Shown: positions 8,047 to 17,922 of the stretch, piece by piece
Layout: every line of letters starts with the position of its first letter
How positions within the stretch are numbered: the first letter of the stretch is position 1
Origin: Bacteroidales bacterium
GTDB taxonomy: Bacteria > Bacteroidota > Bacteroidia > Bacteroidales > P3
Reading direction: 5' to 3'
DNA length: 41,057 nucleotides
Assembly (NCBI GenBank): GCA_017443265.1
Contig: JAFSOU010000029.1
Location: 1 to 41,057, forward strand
Notes under the pieces: generated by a model
Seen by the model: the letters and a program-made list of their open reading frames with translations, nothing else
Databases searched by the model: none
What the model was told of the DNA's origin: nothing
Made by a program: the position numbers and the translations under genes

Positions 8047-10071
8047 ATGAAGTCATTTTTTGCCAAACTGCTGAAACATTTGTCGCTGGTTTACAGGATT
8101 ATAGCCATCGGCGTAACGGCCCTGCTCATCCTGCTTATTTTCCACAAGGACAAGGTGGAGAGCTACGACTACTCCACCAACGGTTTCTGGCGTGGCAGCG
8201 ACCTCTACGCACCCTTCGATTTCCCGATACTGAAAAGCGACGAGGAGATTGCCGCCGAACGGCAGAACGCCAAAAACTCGGGACTCACCTTTTTCCGTCC
8301 CGACTCCTCGGCACAGGCCGCCACTTTCCGCAAGATTGACGCCACGTCCGCCGGCATACAGCTCAAAGCCGAGGTAAAAAGCTATCTCTCTGTGGCTTAC
8401 GCCAAAGGCATTGTAGAAACGCCCGACGACATCGACCTTAGCGGACGCAACATCATTCTGCTTGTGGGCAACGTGGGACAGGAGCGTCCCGCCGACGACC
8501 TTGTAACCATAGAGCAATGTGCCGAACAGATACATTCGCTCACCCCCGACACGGCGTTGGCACAGGCTCTCGTCGCCGCCATCAGGCCCAACATCGCTTT
8601 CGACCCCGACCGCACCCGTCTCGAGCAGGAGTCGATGCTGGCACAGGTGTCCACCACCGAAGGCATGGTATCTACAGGCGAGCTGATAATATCCAAAGGC
8701 GAATACATCTCGCCCGAAAAAGCCCGTGTCATCGAATCGCTGGAATACGAGGAACAACAGAAAAAGGACGACAGCTATTCCGTTTTCAACCACAACATAG
8801 GGCAGTTTCTACTCGCCATCATAGCACTTGCCACCCTGTTTTTCTTCCTGCGGCTGATACGCCACCCGCTGCTCAAAGACAACAAAAAAGTAACTTTCGT
8901 GCTGTTTGTGATACTGCTGATGGCCGTGATGACTTCGCTCATAGTGCGTGTGAATCCCGATTGGACACTGCTTGTGCCCTTGTGCATAGCACCGATACTG
9001 ATGCGCGTTTTCTTCGACATACGCGTGGCGTTGTACATACATCTGGCCAATGTGCTTATTTTAGCGTCGTGGGTGCCAAACAGTTACGAGTTTATTTACT
9101 ACCAGATGATAGCCGGCATGGTGTCCATCATCAGCGTTAAAAATTTCGAACAACGCTCAAAGTTCTTCATAGCAAGCATCTCGATATTTGCGGCCTACTC
9201 GCTGGTTTACATCGCAGGACTGCTGGCACAGGAGACCACCCTTGCCGACCTCGACCTCAGGCATTTCGCCATATTCTTCTTCAACTCGCTGCTCACCCTT
9301 CTGGCCTACCCGCTCATCTATCTTTTCGAGAAGATGTTCGGATTTGTAACCAAACTCACCCTTATCGAGCTTTCGAGCACCAACAACAAAGCCCTTCACG
9401 ACCTTGCCGACAAAGCTCCCGGCACTTTCCAGCATTCCGTACAGGTGGCCAACATCTCCGAAGACCTTATCCACGAAATCGGCGGAAACGCACTTCTTGC
9501 CAAAGTGGGTGCCCTGTACCACGATATCGGCAAGACCGAAAATCCGCAGTTTTTCACCGAAAACCAGACCTCCGACTTCAATCCGCTCAACGATTTTTCA
9601 AACATCGAAAGCGCGCAAATCATCATACAGCACGTTACCGACGGCGTGGAACTGGCCAAAAAGAAATACCGTCTGCCCGAAGTCATCATCGACTTTATCC
9701 GCACCCACCACGGCACCAGCAAAGTGGGCTATTTCTACAATAAAGAGATGAACGAAAACGGCGGCCAGCCCGTGGAAGAAACCGATTTCGTGTACGCAGG
9801 CCCGCGTCCCTACTCGCGCGAAACGGCAGTGGTGATGCTTGTGGACTCCGTGGAAGCTGCCGTAAAAAGCCTCAAGGAACGCAACGAGGAGAACATCGGC
9901 AACATCATCGACCGCGTTATCGACGCCAAAATCGACGACGACCAGCTCTCCAACTGCGACATCACTTTCCGCGACATCGACAAAATAAAACAAATACTGA
10001 AAAAACGCATGGTAAGCATCTATCACGTGCGTGTGGAATATCCCGTCATCAAAACGAAAAACGAGCAATAG
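8047..10071 (+). CDS. 7TM-HD (PgpH-type) cyclic-di-nucleotide phosphohydrolase
   Basis: The 674-residue membrane protein has an N-terminal helix (about 15-35) and an extracytoplasmic 7TMR-HDED region (about 40-245). A block of hydrophobic helices follows (about 255-430), and then a cytoplasmic HD domain with the pattern HSVQVANISEDL, ALYHDIGKTENP and later HHGTSK. Proteins of this layout, such as PgpH in Firmicutes, hydrolyse cyclic di-AMP to pApA. Assignment to c-di-AMP is by family, not from the sequence alone. Confidence 0.87.
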   Translation: MKSFFAKLLKHLSLVYRIIAIGVTALLILLIFHKDKVESYDYSTNGFWRGSDLYAPFDFPILKSDEEIAAERQNAKNSGLTFFRPDSSAQAATFRKIDATSAGIQLKAEVKSYLSVAYAKGIVETPDDIDLSGRNIILLVGNVGQERPADDLVTIEQCAEQIHSLTPDTALAQALVAAIRPNIAFDPDRTRLEQESMLAQVSTTEGMVSTGELIISKGEYISPEKARVIESLEYEEQQKKDDSYSVFNHNIGQFLLAIIALATLFFFLRLIRHPLLKDNKKVTFVLFVILLMAVMTSLIVRVNPDWTLLVPLCIAPILMRVFFDIRVALYIHLANVLILASWVPNSYEFIYYQMIAGMVSIISVKNFEQRSKFFIASISIFAAYSLVYIAGLLAQETTLADLDLRHFAIFFFNSLLTLLAYPLIYLFEKMFGFVTKLTLIELSSTNNKALHDLADKAPGTFQHSVQVANISEDLIHEIGGNALLAKVGALYHDIGKTENPQFFTENQTSDFNPLNDFSNIESAQIIIQHVTDGVELAKKKYRLPEVIIDFIRTHHGTSKVGYFYNKEMNENGGQPVEETDFVYAGPRPYSRETAVVMLVDSVEAAVKSLKERNEENIGNIIDRVIDAKIDDDQLSNCDITFRDIDKIKQILKKRMVSIYHVRVEYPVIKTKNEQ

Positions 10072-10096
10072 TTAATAACCTCCAACCCAAAAAACT

Positions 10097-12364
10097 ATGT
10101 ACAAAATCCTATCAAGAAAAGAGTTGTCGGCCGACACTTACCAGTACGACGTTCTGGCACCGCGCATAGCAAAATCGGCACTGCCCGGACAGTTCCTTAT
10201 CGTAAAGATGAAAGAAAACTCCGAACGTATCCCGCTAACTATCAGCGACTACGACACCGATGCCGGTTCCGTCACCCTTGTCTTCAAGGCTGTGGGACAG
10301 TCCACCCGCGAGATGGCCACCTATCAGGCCGGCGACAGTTTCCTCGACATCGTCGGTCCACTCGGACGCAGCTCCGAATTTGTACATATCCCCATGGATG
10401 AACTGAAAAAACGCCGTTTCGTGTTCATAGGCGGAGGCGTGGGCATAGCACCCATTTTCCCGCAGGTGAAATGGCTTCACAATCACGGCATTACAGCCGA
10501 CTGCATCATCGGAGCAAAAACACATTCCTTGCTCGTTTACGAAAAGGAACTCAGCACCATGAGCAACCTCTTTGTCGCCACCGACGACGGCACTTCGCAA
10601 TTCAAAGGTTTGGTAACCAATGTTTTGCAACAGCAGATAGAAAACGGCGCCCATTACGACGAAATTGTGGCCATCGGCCCTATGGTGATGATGCGCGCTG
10701 TGGCCAATATGGCAAAGCAATACGGCATCAAATGCACCGTAAGCCTCAATTCCATAATGGTCGACGGCACGGGAATGTGCGGAGCCTGCCGCGTGATTGT
10801 GGGCGGAAAAACGATGTTCACCTGCGTGGACGGTCCCGAATTCGATGGCGCCCTTGTGGATTTCGACAACGCCATGAAACGTCAGGCCATGTACGACAAT
10901 ATCGAAACGCGCAAAGAGCTTGAGGCCGCGGAAATTGCCGAAGGCCATACCTGCCATGTGGGAGGCATCGCCGAAGAGACGCGCGACAAATCGAAACGTG
11001 TGCCCGTGGCCGAACAGCCGCCGCTGGTGCGTGCCAAGAATTTCGACGAGGTGTGTCTCGGCTACGGACCCGACGAAGCCATCATCGAGGCACAGCGCTG
11101 TCTGCAATGCAAGAAACCCGCCTGTGTGGAGGGATGCCCCGTCAACATCAAAATACCCGATTTTATCAAATGCATTGCCGAAGGCGATTTCGACAAAGCG
11201 GCACAGATTATCAACGAAGATTCAGCCCTGCCTTCGGTGTGCGGACGTGTGTGCCCGCAGGAGACACAGTGCGAGGGCAAATGCATAATGGGACGACGTT
11301 TCGAGCCCATCGCCATAGGCAAGCTGGAACGTTTTGTCGGCGACTACGCCCGCGAAAATCATGTGCAGTTTGCCGCTCCGGCAAGCAAAAACGGCCACAA
11401 GGTGGCAATAGTGGGCAGCGGCCCTTCGGGCATCACCTGCGCCAAGGACCTGCTGGGCATGGGCTACGACGTAACCATTTTTGAGGCTCTGCACGAGTTC
11501 GGCGGAGTGCTGGTGTACGGCATACCATCGTTCCGTCTGCCCAAGGACACCGTGGTGCGGCACGAGGTAGAGAACGTGCGCAAACTCGGTGCCAAATTCG
11601 AGAACAACGTGGTGGTGGGACGCACCGTTTCCATCGACTACTTGATGCAACACGAAGGTTTCGACGCCGTGTTTATCGGCTCCGGAGCCGGACTGCCCAA
11701 CTTTATGAACATCCCCGGCGAGAACCTCTGCGGAGTGGTCTCGGCCAACGAATTCCTCACCCGAAACAACTTATTATTCTCATACAAAGACGGTTACGAC
11801 ACCCCCAACTACGTGGGCAAACGCGTGGTGGTGGTGGGAGGCGGCAACGTGGCCATGGACGCCGCACGTACTGCATTGAGGCTTGGAGCCGAAGTGCATA
11901 TTGTTTATCGCCGTTCGGAAGAGGAGCTGCCCGCCCGTGCCGAAGAGGTGCACCACGCCAAGGAGGAAGGCATACATTTCGACCTGCTGTGCAACCCCGT
12001 GGAGATTCTCGGCGACGAGCGCGGCTGGGTGCACACCGTGCGCTGCATACGTATGGAACTGGGCCAGCCCGACGACTCGGGACGCCGCCGCCCAGTGCCT
12101 GTGCAAGGCTCGGAGTTCGACATCAATGCCGATATGGTGATTATGTCCATCGGCACTTCGCCCAACCCACTTATTGCAACAACTACCGACAATCTGGAGA
12201 CCAACAAATGGCACTGCATCATGGCCGACGAGGATGGTCGCACCTCGCGTCCGGGTATCTTTGCCGGCGGCGACGCCGTGAGCGGAGCAGCAACGGTAAT
12301 CCTTGCCATGGGTGCCGGAAAAAAAGCCGCCAAAGCTATCGACGAATATATCAAAAATCGGTAG
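10097..12364 (+). CDS. Fused NfnAB-type NADH-dependent ferredoxin:NADP+ oxidoreductase (SudB-SudA fusion)
   Basis: The 755-residue product joins two subunits. Residues 1 to about 280 are a ferredoxin-NADP reductase-like FAD/NAD module of the dihydroorotate-dehydrogenase electron-transfer type, with a [2Fe-2S] motif GTGMCGACRV and FTC. Residues about 290-755 are a GltD-like subunit. This has Fe-S cysteines RCLQCKKPACVEGCP and CGRVCPQETQCEGKC, an FAD site VAIVGSGPSGITCAKDL, an NADPH site VVVGGGNVAMDAARTAL, and a C-terminal GDAVSGAATVILAMGAGKKA. Family members are named glutamate synthase small chain, sulfide dehydrogenase or Nfn. With no glutamate synthase large chain here, the Nfn role (electron-bifurcating exchange among NADH, NADPH and ferredoxin) fits best, especially near hydABC and nqrABC. 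Confidence 0.85.
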   Translation: MYKILSRKELSADTYQYDVLAPRIAKSALPGQFLIVKMKENSERIPLTISDYDTDAGSVTLVFKAVGQSTREMATYQAGDSFLDIVGPLGRSSEFVHIPMDELKKRRFVFIGGGVGIAPIFPQVKWLHNHGITADCIIGAKTHSLLVYEKELSTMSNLFVATDDGTSQFKGLVTNVLQQQIENGAHYDEIVAIGPMVMMRAVANMAKQYGIKCTVSLNSIMVDGTGMCGACRVIVGGKTMFTCVDGPEFDGALVDFDNAMKRQAMYDNIETRKELEAAEIAEGHTCHVGGIAEETRDKSKRVPVAEQPPLVRAKNFDEVCLGYGPDEAIIEAQRCLQCKKPACVEGCPVNIKIPDFIKCIAEGDFDKAAQIINEDSALPSVCGRVCPQETQCEGKCIMGRRFEPIAIGKLERFVGDYARENHVQFAAPASKNGHKVAIVGSGPSGITCAKDLLGMGYDVTIFEALHEFGGVLVYGIPSFRLPKDTVVRHEVENVRKLGAKFENNVVVGRTVSIDYLMQHEGFDAVFIGSGAGLPNFMNIPGENLCGVVSANEFLTRNNLLFSYKDGYDTPNYVGKRVVVVGGGNVAMDAARTALRLGAEVHIVYRRSEEELPARAEEVHHAKEEGIHFDLLCNPVEILGDERGWVHTVRCIRMELGQPDDSGRRRPVPVQGSEFDINADMVIMSIGTSPNPLIATTTDNLETNKWHCIMADEDGRTSRPGIFAGGDAVSGAATVILAMGAGKKAAKAIDEYIKNR

Positions 12365-12381
12365 GCATGTCCAACAATTAG

Positions 12382-12545
12382 TTTTCTCCTGTTCGCCTTC
12401 GGCTCACGAGATCTTGTAAATCTTGTAAATTACTTCTGCCTTCGGCAGAAAAAAAAGAATAAAAAAAAATAAAACAAATACATTAATGCCCCATAGGGGC
12501 TTGCTTTCAGTAACCCCAGACAAGCGAAGCGCAGTCTGGGGATAA
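12382..12545. repeat. Intergenic hairpin cluster before thyA
   Basis: The gap holds three hairpins. TTCTGCC-TTC-GGCAGAA (about 12435-12451) is followed by A8, so it could end transcription on the minus strand. The other two are GCCCC-atag-GGGC and CCCCAGAC...GTCTGGGG. The stretch CTCCTGTTCGCCTTCGGCTC with nearby ATCTTGTAAATCTTGTAAA is the reverse complement of sequence found again between nqrB and nqrC (26940-27110). Confidence 0.6.
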
Positions 12546-12557
12546 AAAACGGAAAAC

Positions 12558-13352
12558 ATGCAACAATATCTTGACCTGCTAAAACATGTAATGGACAACG
12601 GTGTGGACAAGAACGACCGCACCGGCACGGGCACACGCAGCGTGTTCGGCTACCAGATGAGGTTCGACCTCAACAAAGGCTTTCCCCTGCTGACAACGAA
12701 AAAGCTGCACCTGCGCTCCATTATATACGAGCTGCTGTGGTTCCTGAAAGGCGACACCAACATACAGTACCTGCACGACAACCGTGTTACCATCTGGGAC
12801 GAGTGGGCCGACGCCAACGGCAACCTCGGACCCGTGTACGGCAAGCAGTGGCGCTCGTGGGCCTGCCCCGACGGCCACAGTATCGACCAGATAACACAGC
12901 TCATCGACCAGATAAAGACCAATCCCGACTCGCGACGCCTGCTGGTGTGTGCATGGAACGTAGCCGACATCGACAAGATGGCCCTTCCGCCCTGCCATAT
13001 CCTGTTCCAGTTCTACGTGGCAGGCGGCAAACTCTCTTGCCAGCTGTACCAGCGTTCGGCGGATATTTTCCTCGGAGTGCCGTTCAACATAGCCTCATAC
13101 GCACTGCTAACCATGATGATAGCACAGGTGTGCGGACTGCAGTACGGCGAATTTGTGCATACTTTCGGCGACGCACATATCTACAGCAACCACTTCGAGC
13201 AGGTGAAACTGCAACTCACGCGCGAGCCGCGTCCACTGCCCAAGATGGAGATAAACCCCGATGTAAAGGACATCCTCGGGTTCGACTACTCCGACTTCAC
13301 CCTCACCGGCTACGACCCGCACCCGCATATCAAAGGCGAAGTTGCGGTGTAA
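12558..13352 (+). CDS. thyA: Thymidylate synthase
   Basis: The 264-residue product has exactly the length of E. coli ThyA and the same landmarks: catalytic cysteine in [12 protein letters not shown] (C146), the [11 protein letters not shown] phosphate-binding segment, [13 protein letters not shown], and [12 protein letters not shown]. It methylates dUMP to dTMP with methylene-tetrahydrofolate, giving dihydrofolate. A dihydrofolate reductase gene often follows in Bacteroidales but is absent here; the next gene is an unrecognised secreted protein. No -7 box is evident. Confidence 0.97.
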   Translation: MQQYLDLLKHVMDNGVDKNDRTGTGTRSVFGYQMRFDLNKGFPLLTTKKLHLRSIIYELLWFLKGDTNIQYLHDNRVTIWDEWADANGNLGPVYGKQWRSWACPDGHSIDQITQLIDQIKTNPDSRRLLVCAWNVADIDKMALPPCHILFQFYVAGGKLSCQLYQRSADIFLGVPFNIASYALLTMMIAQVCGLQYGEFVHTFGDAHIYSNHFEQVKLQLTREPRPLPKMEINPDVKDILGFDYSDFTLTGYDPHPHIKGEVAV

Positions 13353-13384
13353 GAGAGTGAGGAATTAAGAATTAAAATACCATT

Positions 13385-14500
13385 ATGGAAACATCAAAAA
13401 AGCATTATGGAATTGGAAAATGCAACACGGCATTTCTTCATACAGCAATCGTCGTGTTTTTTTTCTTATTGTTTGTTGCAAACACAAGTGCAATTGGACA
13501 AAATTATTATCGCGACAGCCTAATAAGCATATCCATAGATAAATACCTGTCGAGAGAAAGAAAATTTCTGAAATATGGTTCAAACAAAGAAAAAATCACT
13601 TTTGACGTATTGTCTTTACCAGAAACATATCTTTATAGTTTTCCCGACAGTTTGTATTATAAGTATCAAGATATTGTTGAATGGGTAAATTCCCAAAACC
13701 CGACTATGATTAAAAGATACAAACGTAGTAAAAGAGGTGTTCCAACAATAGACTTAGACTGGAATATCGACAACGAAGGACGGCTACGCATATCATTGGG
13801 AATGAAATATGTATCCATTAAGAACAAGATGCAAGAAATCGTACGTTGCGGGGAATGTGGCGCCGGTTTTTTTTACAAGTTTTCGGAAAGCACTAAACAA
13901 TGGGAATTGGTGGATGCTGAACCGGCAAATGATTTCATGTTTCCCCAATATCCGGATTCCATACAAGACCCGGAGTTAACATACCATGCCCCGTTATATT
14001 TAAAAGCATATAACATCATAATGAAAGACTTTGTCAACAAGAACGAAGTACTGCTGCTGGACACTGTATTTGACTACAGTTTTTTCACCATGCCAAATAA
14101 AGATTTCTTTGAGGACACGACAGATTATTATTCCACAAAAGATTGTTGGCAGAATCATTATTTAAAATCTTCTAACGGGAGGCGCGCTCCCCAAAAAGCA
14201 TATTTCTTTTCAGCGTTCCATCACAACGACACTGCAATTGCAAAATATATCTTATGTTTCTACCAGACATACGATTGCAATAATTATGCAAGATTGGATG
14301 CCGAAGTCTTTCCCGTAAAAGTGAAAGAACCTATAGGCAATGGCTTCTATTGGTCCGATACTTTTAGCGATAATGGGGAGAAATGCTTTGGGTTCGATGT
14401 TATAAGACGACGAACAGCTTCGAATTACTACAAATTTTGGTTTCTTAGTGGATCCTGCAGTTTATACAAATATGAAAAAAGCACTTGCCATCATGAATAG
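13385..14500 (+). CDS. Unrecognised exported protein, 371 residues
   Basis: I do not recognise this protein. It has a hydrophobic signal or anchor segment at about residues 18-38 (HTAIVVFFFLLFVA) and then a long soluble region rich in aromatic residues, including a CGECGAG motif near residue 155 and several DS and YPDS turns. The gene is clearly more AT-rich than thyA before it, which suggests separate ancestry. It overlaps the start of the next gene by 8 nt, so the two are probably translated together. Confidence 0.7.
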   Translation: METSKKHYGIGKCNTAFLHTAIVVFFFLLFVANTSAIGQNYYRDSLISISIDKYLSRERKFLKYGSNKEKITFDVLSLPETYLYSFPDSLYYKYQDIVEWVNSQNPTMIKRYKRSKRGVPTIDLDWNIDNEGRLRISLGMKYVSIKNKMQEIVRCGECGAGFFYKFSESTKQWELVDAEPANDFMFPQYPDSIQDPELTYHAPLYLKAYNIIMKDFVNKNEVLLLDTVFDYSFFTMPNKDFFEDTTDYYSTKDCWQNHYLKSSNGRRAPQKAYFFSAFHHNDTAIAKYILCFYQTYDCNNYARLDAEVFPVKVKEPIGNGFYWSDTFSDNGEKCFGFDVIRRRTASNYYKFWFLSGSCSLYKYEKSTCHHE

Positions 14501-15161
14501 GCATTATTCAAAAAAAAAGACATCGAAAAAATTGAACTATGAAAAAAGTGCGTATTTATTACTGATTGTTTTCTCAGTGTGTTTGTGCAATTGCAATGTG
14601 TCCAATCCTGAGACAGAGCAATTGACAGACAATGACGGAACTCCTGTGTCTCAGAACGATAAACAATCTGAAAATGCAATAAACGACATTGTATTATATA
14701 GATATTGTTTAGACCACGACATCAATACAGATTCAGTTAACAAGCTACTGAGTAACAACAACTTTCCATTATACTTAAAGCACACTAAATACGGTAAGGA
14801 CGATGTTGATATTTTAAGTTATCAAAACGGGACACAAGAGCCTATTGACTTCTACGTAAGTAATTACTACTCACCAGAATATATTTATGAAATTTCAAGA
14901 CTGGAATACGATAGCGTTTCTTTTTACAGAATCATTATTACGGAAGATGTCGTTGGTTTAGATTATTTTTTATTGGTACGAACAGCCCCGTTCACGATTT
15001 ATGTTTCAGACTTATATAACGCCAATGCCATGTCATACGATTTTATTGAAGAATCAATTGATTTTGAAAAGAATACCATTAAAATCTTGAATGAAGAAAA
15101 AGAATTTGAGACTGTTTCGTTTGCACAGCTTAAGAAATATCCAATTCTTTCTTTGTATTAG
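14493..15161 (+). CDS. Unrecognised lipoprotein-like protein
   Basis: The product of about 222 residues has a basic N-terminus (KKKTSKKLNYEK), a hydrophobic stretch and a lipobox-like CLCNC, followed by a serine/threonine/aspartate-rich linker typical of surface lipoproteins. The remaining 150 residues are unfamiliar. ATG 14493 gives an 8-nt overlap with the preceding stop; ATG 14472 is also in frame. It is AT-rich like its partner upstream. The two may form an accessory envelope pair of unknown purpose. Confidence 0.65.
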   Translation: MNRHYSKKKTSKKLNYEKSAYLLLIVFSVCLCNCNVSNPETEQLTDNDGTPVSQNDKQSENAINDIVLYRYCLDHDINTDSVNKLLSNNNFPLYLKHTKYGKDDVDILSYQNGTQEPIDFYVSNYYSPEYIYEISRLEYDSVSFYRIIITEDVVGLDYFLLVRTAPFTIYVSDLYNANAMSYDFIEESIDFEKNTIKILNEEKEFETVSFAQLKKYPILSLY

Positions 15162-15289
15162 TTGCAGAATAGCACATATTGATATAAGATTTTAATATAC
15201 AAAACATTATAAACAAATAGTCTTTAATAATATTGGCATCAAATTCGCGTTAATTTTAGTTCAAGTACACTAAATAACTTTTTTTGCGA

Positions 15290-15500
15290 GCCTTTGCTAC
15301 ACGTCTATTAAAACGTGTCGGAGACACGTGCTTTCAGTAACCCCACACGGAAGTGTGGGGGAAAGCAACACTACCTCACACAATGTAGCGTGCCAAAGGC
15401 ACGCCACTATTATTGGTAGCGTCTCTCCGAGACGCGTATTACTTGGGGGGGCATTTTACCCCACACTGCGTGCCTTGTGTGGGGTTATTAAGAGTTAGCC
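15290..15500. repeat. Mosaic of five or six different hairpins in a 620-bp gene-free gap
   Basis: The gap 15162-15783 has no gene. Its centre is a row of palindromes from different families: ACGTGTC-gga-GACACGT, CCCCACAC-ggaa-GTGTGGGG, GCGTGCC-aaa-GGCACGC, GCGTCTC-tcc-GAGACGC, CCCCACA...TGTGGGG and GCCCC-tcc-GGGGC. Each has a three- to four-base loop or a short spacer. The flanks are AT-rich and plain until the promoter at 15700. Confidence 0.8.
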
Positions 15501-15699
15501 CCTCCGGGGCATTTTTGGATGTAAAGCAATCAAGACTCAAACATGAAACACACATAATATATGTATTTGTTATTAATATTGTGCGACAATAAAAATCAGT
15601 TGTTTATTAAACTAAAGTGTGTATATTTTTAATAAATTATAATTCAGTTAGATAGAGCATAAATAGTCAAAAAATTTCGTATAACCGAAAAAAAAATCG

Positions 15700-15709
15700 T
15701 ATCTTTGCA
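15700..15709 (+). promoter_or_regulatory. -7 promoter box for the LolA-GH3 operon
   Basis: TATCTTTGCA is an exact match to the Bacteroidota -7 box. Transcription would begin near 15716, giving a leader of about 68 nt before ATG 15784 and reading through four closely packed genes to the terminator at 19685. Confidence 0.85.
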
Positions 15710-15783
15710 AGTTGTTTTTTCATAAATAAACGGGGCAATACGTTACAAATTAAATAAGTATAACCCGAAAAAAAAGAATAGCA

Positions 15784-16404
15784 ATGACAAAAAAGATAAT
15801 CACACTGGTGTTAGCGATGTTCGCTGTAACCGCTTTCGCCGACGACGCGGCCGTTCTGACAAAGATAAAGAACGCCAATGCGCAGATAAAGACCATCGAA
15901 AGCTCTTTCAAAGAGTCGAAAAAGCTGAAAGCCAACGGCAAAGTTATTGACAAACAGGGCACTTTTTATTTCTCGGCCACCAGCAAGCTGAGCATGCTCT
16001 ACAGCAATCCCGAGGGCGAGAAAACCGTTATCAATGGCAAGGATATGCTGCTCATCCACGATGGCAAAACCCGCACCTTCAAAACCGACAGAAACGCACG
16101 TATGCGCAACCTCTCCACCATACTGCTATGCGCTGTGCACGGCGAGATAGAGAAACTCTGCGAGGATGTGTCGGCAACCTACACCGCTACAGAAAAAGGC
16201 GACAGCTACTTTGTGGTAATCAACGCCACAAAAAAATCGGGGAAAGGCTATTCCAAAATAGAGATAACCTACGCCAAAGCCGACGGCCTTATAAAACAGA
16301 TGGTAATGACCGAAAACTCCGGCGACGTAACCACCTACACCCTTTCGGGAGCGGTGAAAAACAAAGCCATCGCCGAAAGCAATTTCTCCACAGCCAAGAA
16401 ATAA
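15784..16404 (+). CDS. LolA-like outer-membrane lipoprotein carrier family protein
   Basis: The 206-residue product has a signal peptide (residues 1-19, ending FA) and a LolA-type fold: KIKNANAQIKTIESSFKESK, then a YFSATSKLSMLYSNP strand pair and GKDMLLIHDGKTRTF. LolA ferries lipoproteins across the periplasm. Bacteroidota also have LolA-like proteins inside lipid and pigment gene clusters, and the acyltransferase and GH3 genes that follow point to such a specialised paralogue. Which of these it is cannot be decided here. Confidence 0.8.
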   Translation: MTKKIITLVLAMFAVTAFADDAAVLTKIKNANAQIKTIESSFKESKKLKANGKVIDKQGTFYFSATSKLSMLYSNPEGEKTVINGKDMLLIHDGKTRTFKTDRNARMRNLSTILLCAVHGEIEKLCEDVSATYTATEKGDSYFVVINATKKSGKGYSKIEITYAKADGLIKQMVMTENSGDVTTYTLSGAVKNKAIAESNFSTAKK

Positions 16405-16418
16405 CAGACACACCCCCA

Positions 16419-17276
16419 ATGCCAACCACAGATAACATACGATACAAAGAACTTGAGGTGAACGAAGGTGTTTACGTGCCACAGCTCACCACCGACTTTC
16501 CCGAGGACAACCCCTACAAAAAGATGTACCCCTGCAAGCACCTGCGCGAGCTGGTGTTCGACGAGAACTACACCTACCTCGACAAAAGCTTCAGTTTCAA
16601 GTTCCAACGCTGGATTGGCTACACTTTCCTTGTCGATTTCATGATTCCGCTGGTGAACCACACCAAATTCGGACTTCGCGTACGCGGACGCAAGAACCTG
16701 CGCAAATACAAAGATATTCTGAAAAACGGCGCCATCACGATATGCAACCACTGCTACCGCTGGGACGCTCCCTGCGTCATCAACGCACTGCATTTCAAAA
16801 AGATATGGATGCCAGTGTACGGCGACAACCTCAACGGCAAAGACTACTGGCATATAAAGCACGTGGGCGGAATACCCGTGCCAGACAACATGGGCGGCCT
16901 CAAGAAATTCAACGAGGCTTTCGACGAGCTGCACGAGAAAAAACAGTGGTTCCACGTGTTCCCCGAGGAGAGCCGCTGGAATTTCTACAAACCCGTGCGT
17001 CCGTTCCGCAAAGGAGCCTTCACTATGGCATACAAATACAATATGCCCATTGTGCCGATGTGCATCACTTTCCGCGAACGCAAAGGCATCTACAAACTGC
17101 TTGGCAAGGCCGACGAGCCGCTGCTCACCATCACCGTGGGCGAGCCCATCGTCCCCGACACCAAAAACCACCGCAAGGACGAGGTTGACCGTCTTTTGCA
17201 CATCAGCCACAACACATTAGTACAAATGGCAGGCATCTCCAAAAACTCATGGCCCGCCTTTATCAACGAAGAATAG
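16419..17276 (+). CDS. PlsC-type 1-acyl-glycerol-phosphate acyltransferase family protein
   Basis: I start this at ATG 16419, 15 bp after the LolA-like gene, because the protein becomes sensible only there; an upstream in-frame ATG lies inside the LolA gene. The 285-residue product has the acyltransferase block I pattern NHCYRWDAP (H-x4-D) and a later FPEESRW, corresponding to the FPEGTR block. It should move an acyl chain to a lysolipid, possibly lysophosphatidate or an amino-acid lipid. The stop codon TAG is followed at once by the ATG of the HAD gene, showing tight coupling. Confidence 0.85.
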   Translation: MPTTDNIRYKELEVNEGVYVPQLTTDFPEDNPYKKMYPCKHLRELVFDENYTYLDKSFSFKFQRWIGYTFLVDFMIPLVNHTKFGLRVRGRKNLRKYKDILKNGAITICNHCYRWDAPCVINALHFKKIWMPVYGDNLNGKDYWHIKHVGGIPVPDNMGGLKKFNEAFDELHEKKQWFHVFPEESRWNFYKPVRPFRKGAFTMAYKYNMPIVPMCITFRERKGIYKLLGKADEPLLTITVGEPIVPDTKNHRKDEVDRLLHISHNTLVQMAGISKNSWPAFINEE

Positions 17277-17903
17277 ATGAAAGCAATAATATTCGACCTC
17301 GACGGAACTCTCTACGACAACAGCCATCTGCCAATACGACTGATACTGCACTCGCTACCGCATATCTTCACCCTGAGCGCCGAACGCAAATCGCGCGCCG
17401 AGCTTTCGGGAAAACATTTCGGCAGCCGCGAGGAGTATTTTCACCAGCTTTTTTCGAGGATAGCACAAAAACGCGGCATCACCGAGCAAAAAGCCGAGCT
17501 GTGGTACCGAGGCATATACATGCCGTCGATGCGGAAAGTGCTCACCCGACACTACCACTACAAAGCCGGTGTGCCGGAAATTCTGCAACAGCTTCGCAGC
17601 CAGAATATTAAAATTGCCATTTTTTCCGATTACGGCTACCTCGACCAACGCCTGAAAGCCGTGGACATAAACCCTGAATGGTTCGACCTGTGCGTTGACG
17701 CTCCCGCTTTGGGCGGCCTGAAACCCTGCCGCGAGTCGTTTCTGAAAATTGCCGAGATGCTGAACGAGAAACCCGACGACATCCTCGTCATCGGCGACCG
17801 CGACGACACCGACGGACAGGGCGCACGCAACAGCGGCATGCAGTTCCTGCTGGTAAACAAGAAAGACCCATTTTTCAAAGACATAAAAGAAATTTTAAAG
17901 TAA
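17277..17903 (+). CDS. HAD-superfamily hydrolase
   Basis: The 208-residue product has HAD motif I FDLDGTL (D7, D9), motif II FSDYG, a lysine in GGLKP (motif III) and motif IV GDRDDTDG. The cap is a helical insert between residues 15 and 90, typical of phosphoglycolate-phosphatase-like enzymes. The substrate is unknown; a phosphatase step in lipid synthesis is plausible from the operon. The ATG directly abuts the previous stop codon. Confidence 0.87.
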   Translation: MKAIIFDLDGTLYDNSHLPIRLILHSLPHIFTLSAERKSRAELSGKHFGSREEYFHQLFSRIAQKRGITEQKAELWYRGIYMPSMRKVLTRHYHYKAGVPEILQQLRSQNIKIAIFSDYGYLDQRLKAVDINPEWFDLCVDAPALGGLKPCRESFLKIAEMLNEKPDDILVIGDRDDTDGQGARNSGMQFLLVNKKDPFFKDIKEILK

Positions 17904-17922
17904 AACCAAAAACATACACGAT

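Noticed and set aside
16128..16418. N-terminal extension of the acyltransferase into the LolA-like gene
   Set aside because: The extension is an out-of-frame reading of LolA, rich in R and H; the real protein begins at ATG 16419.
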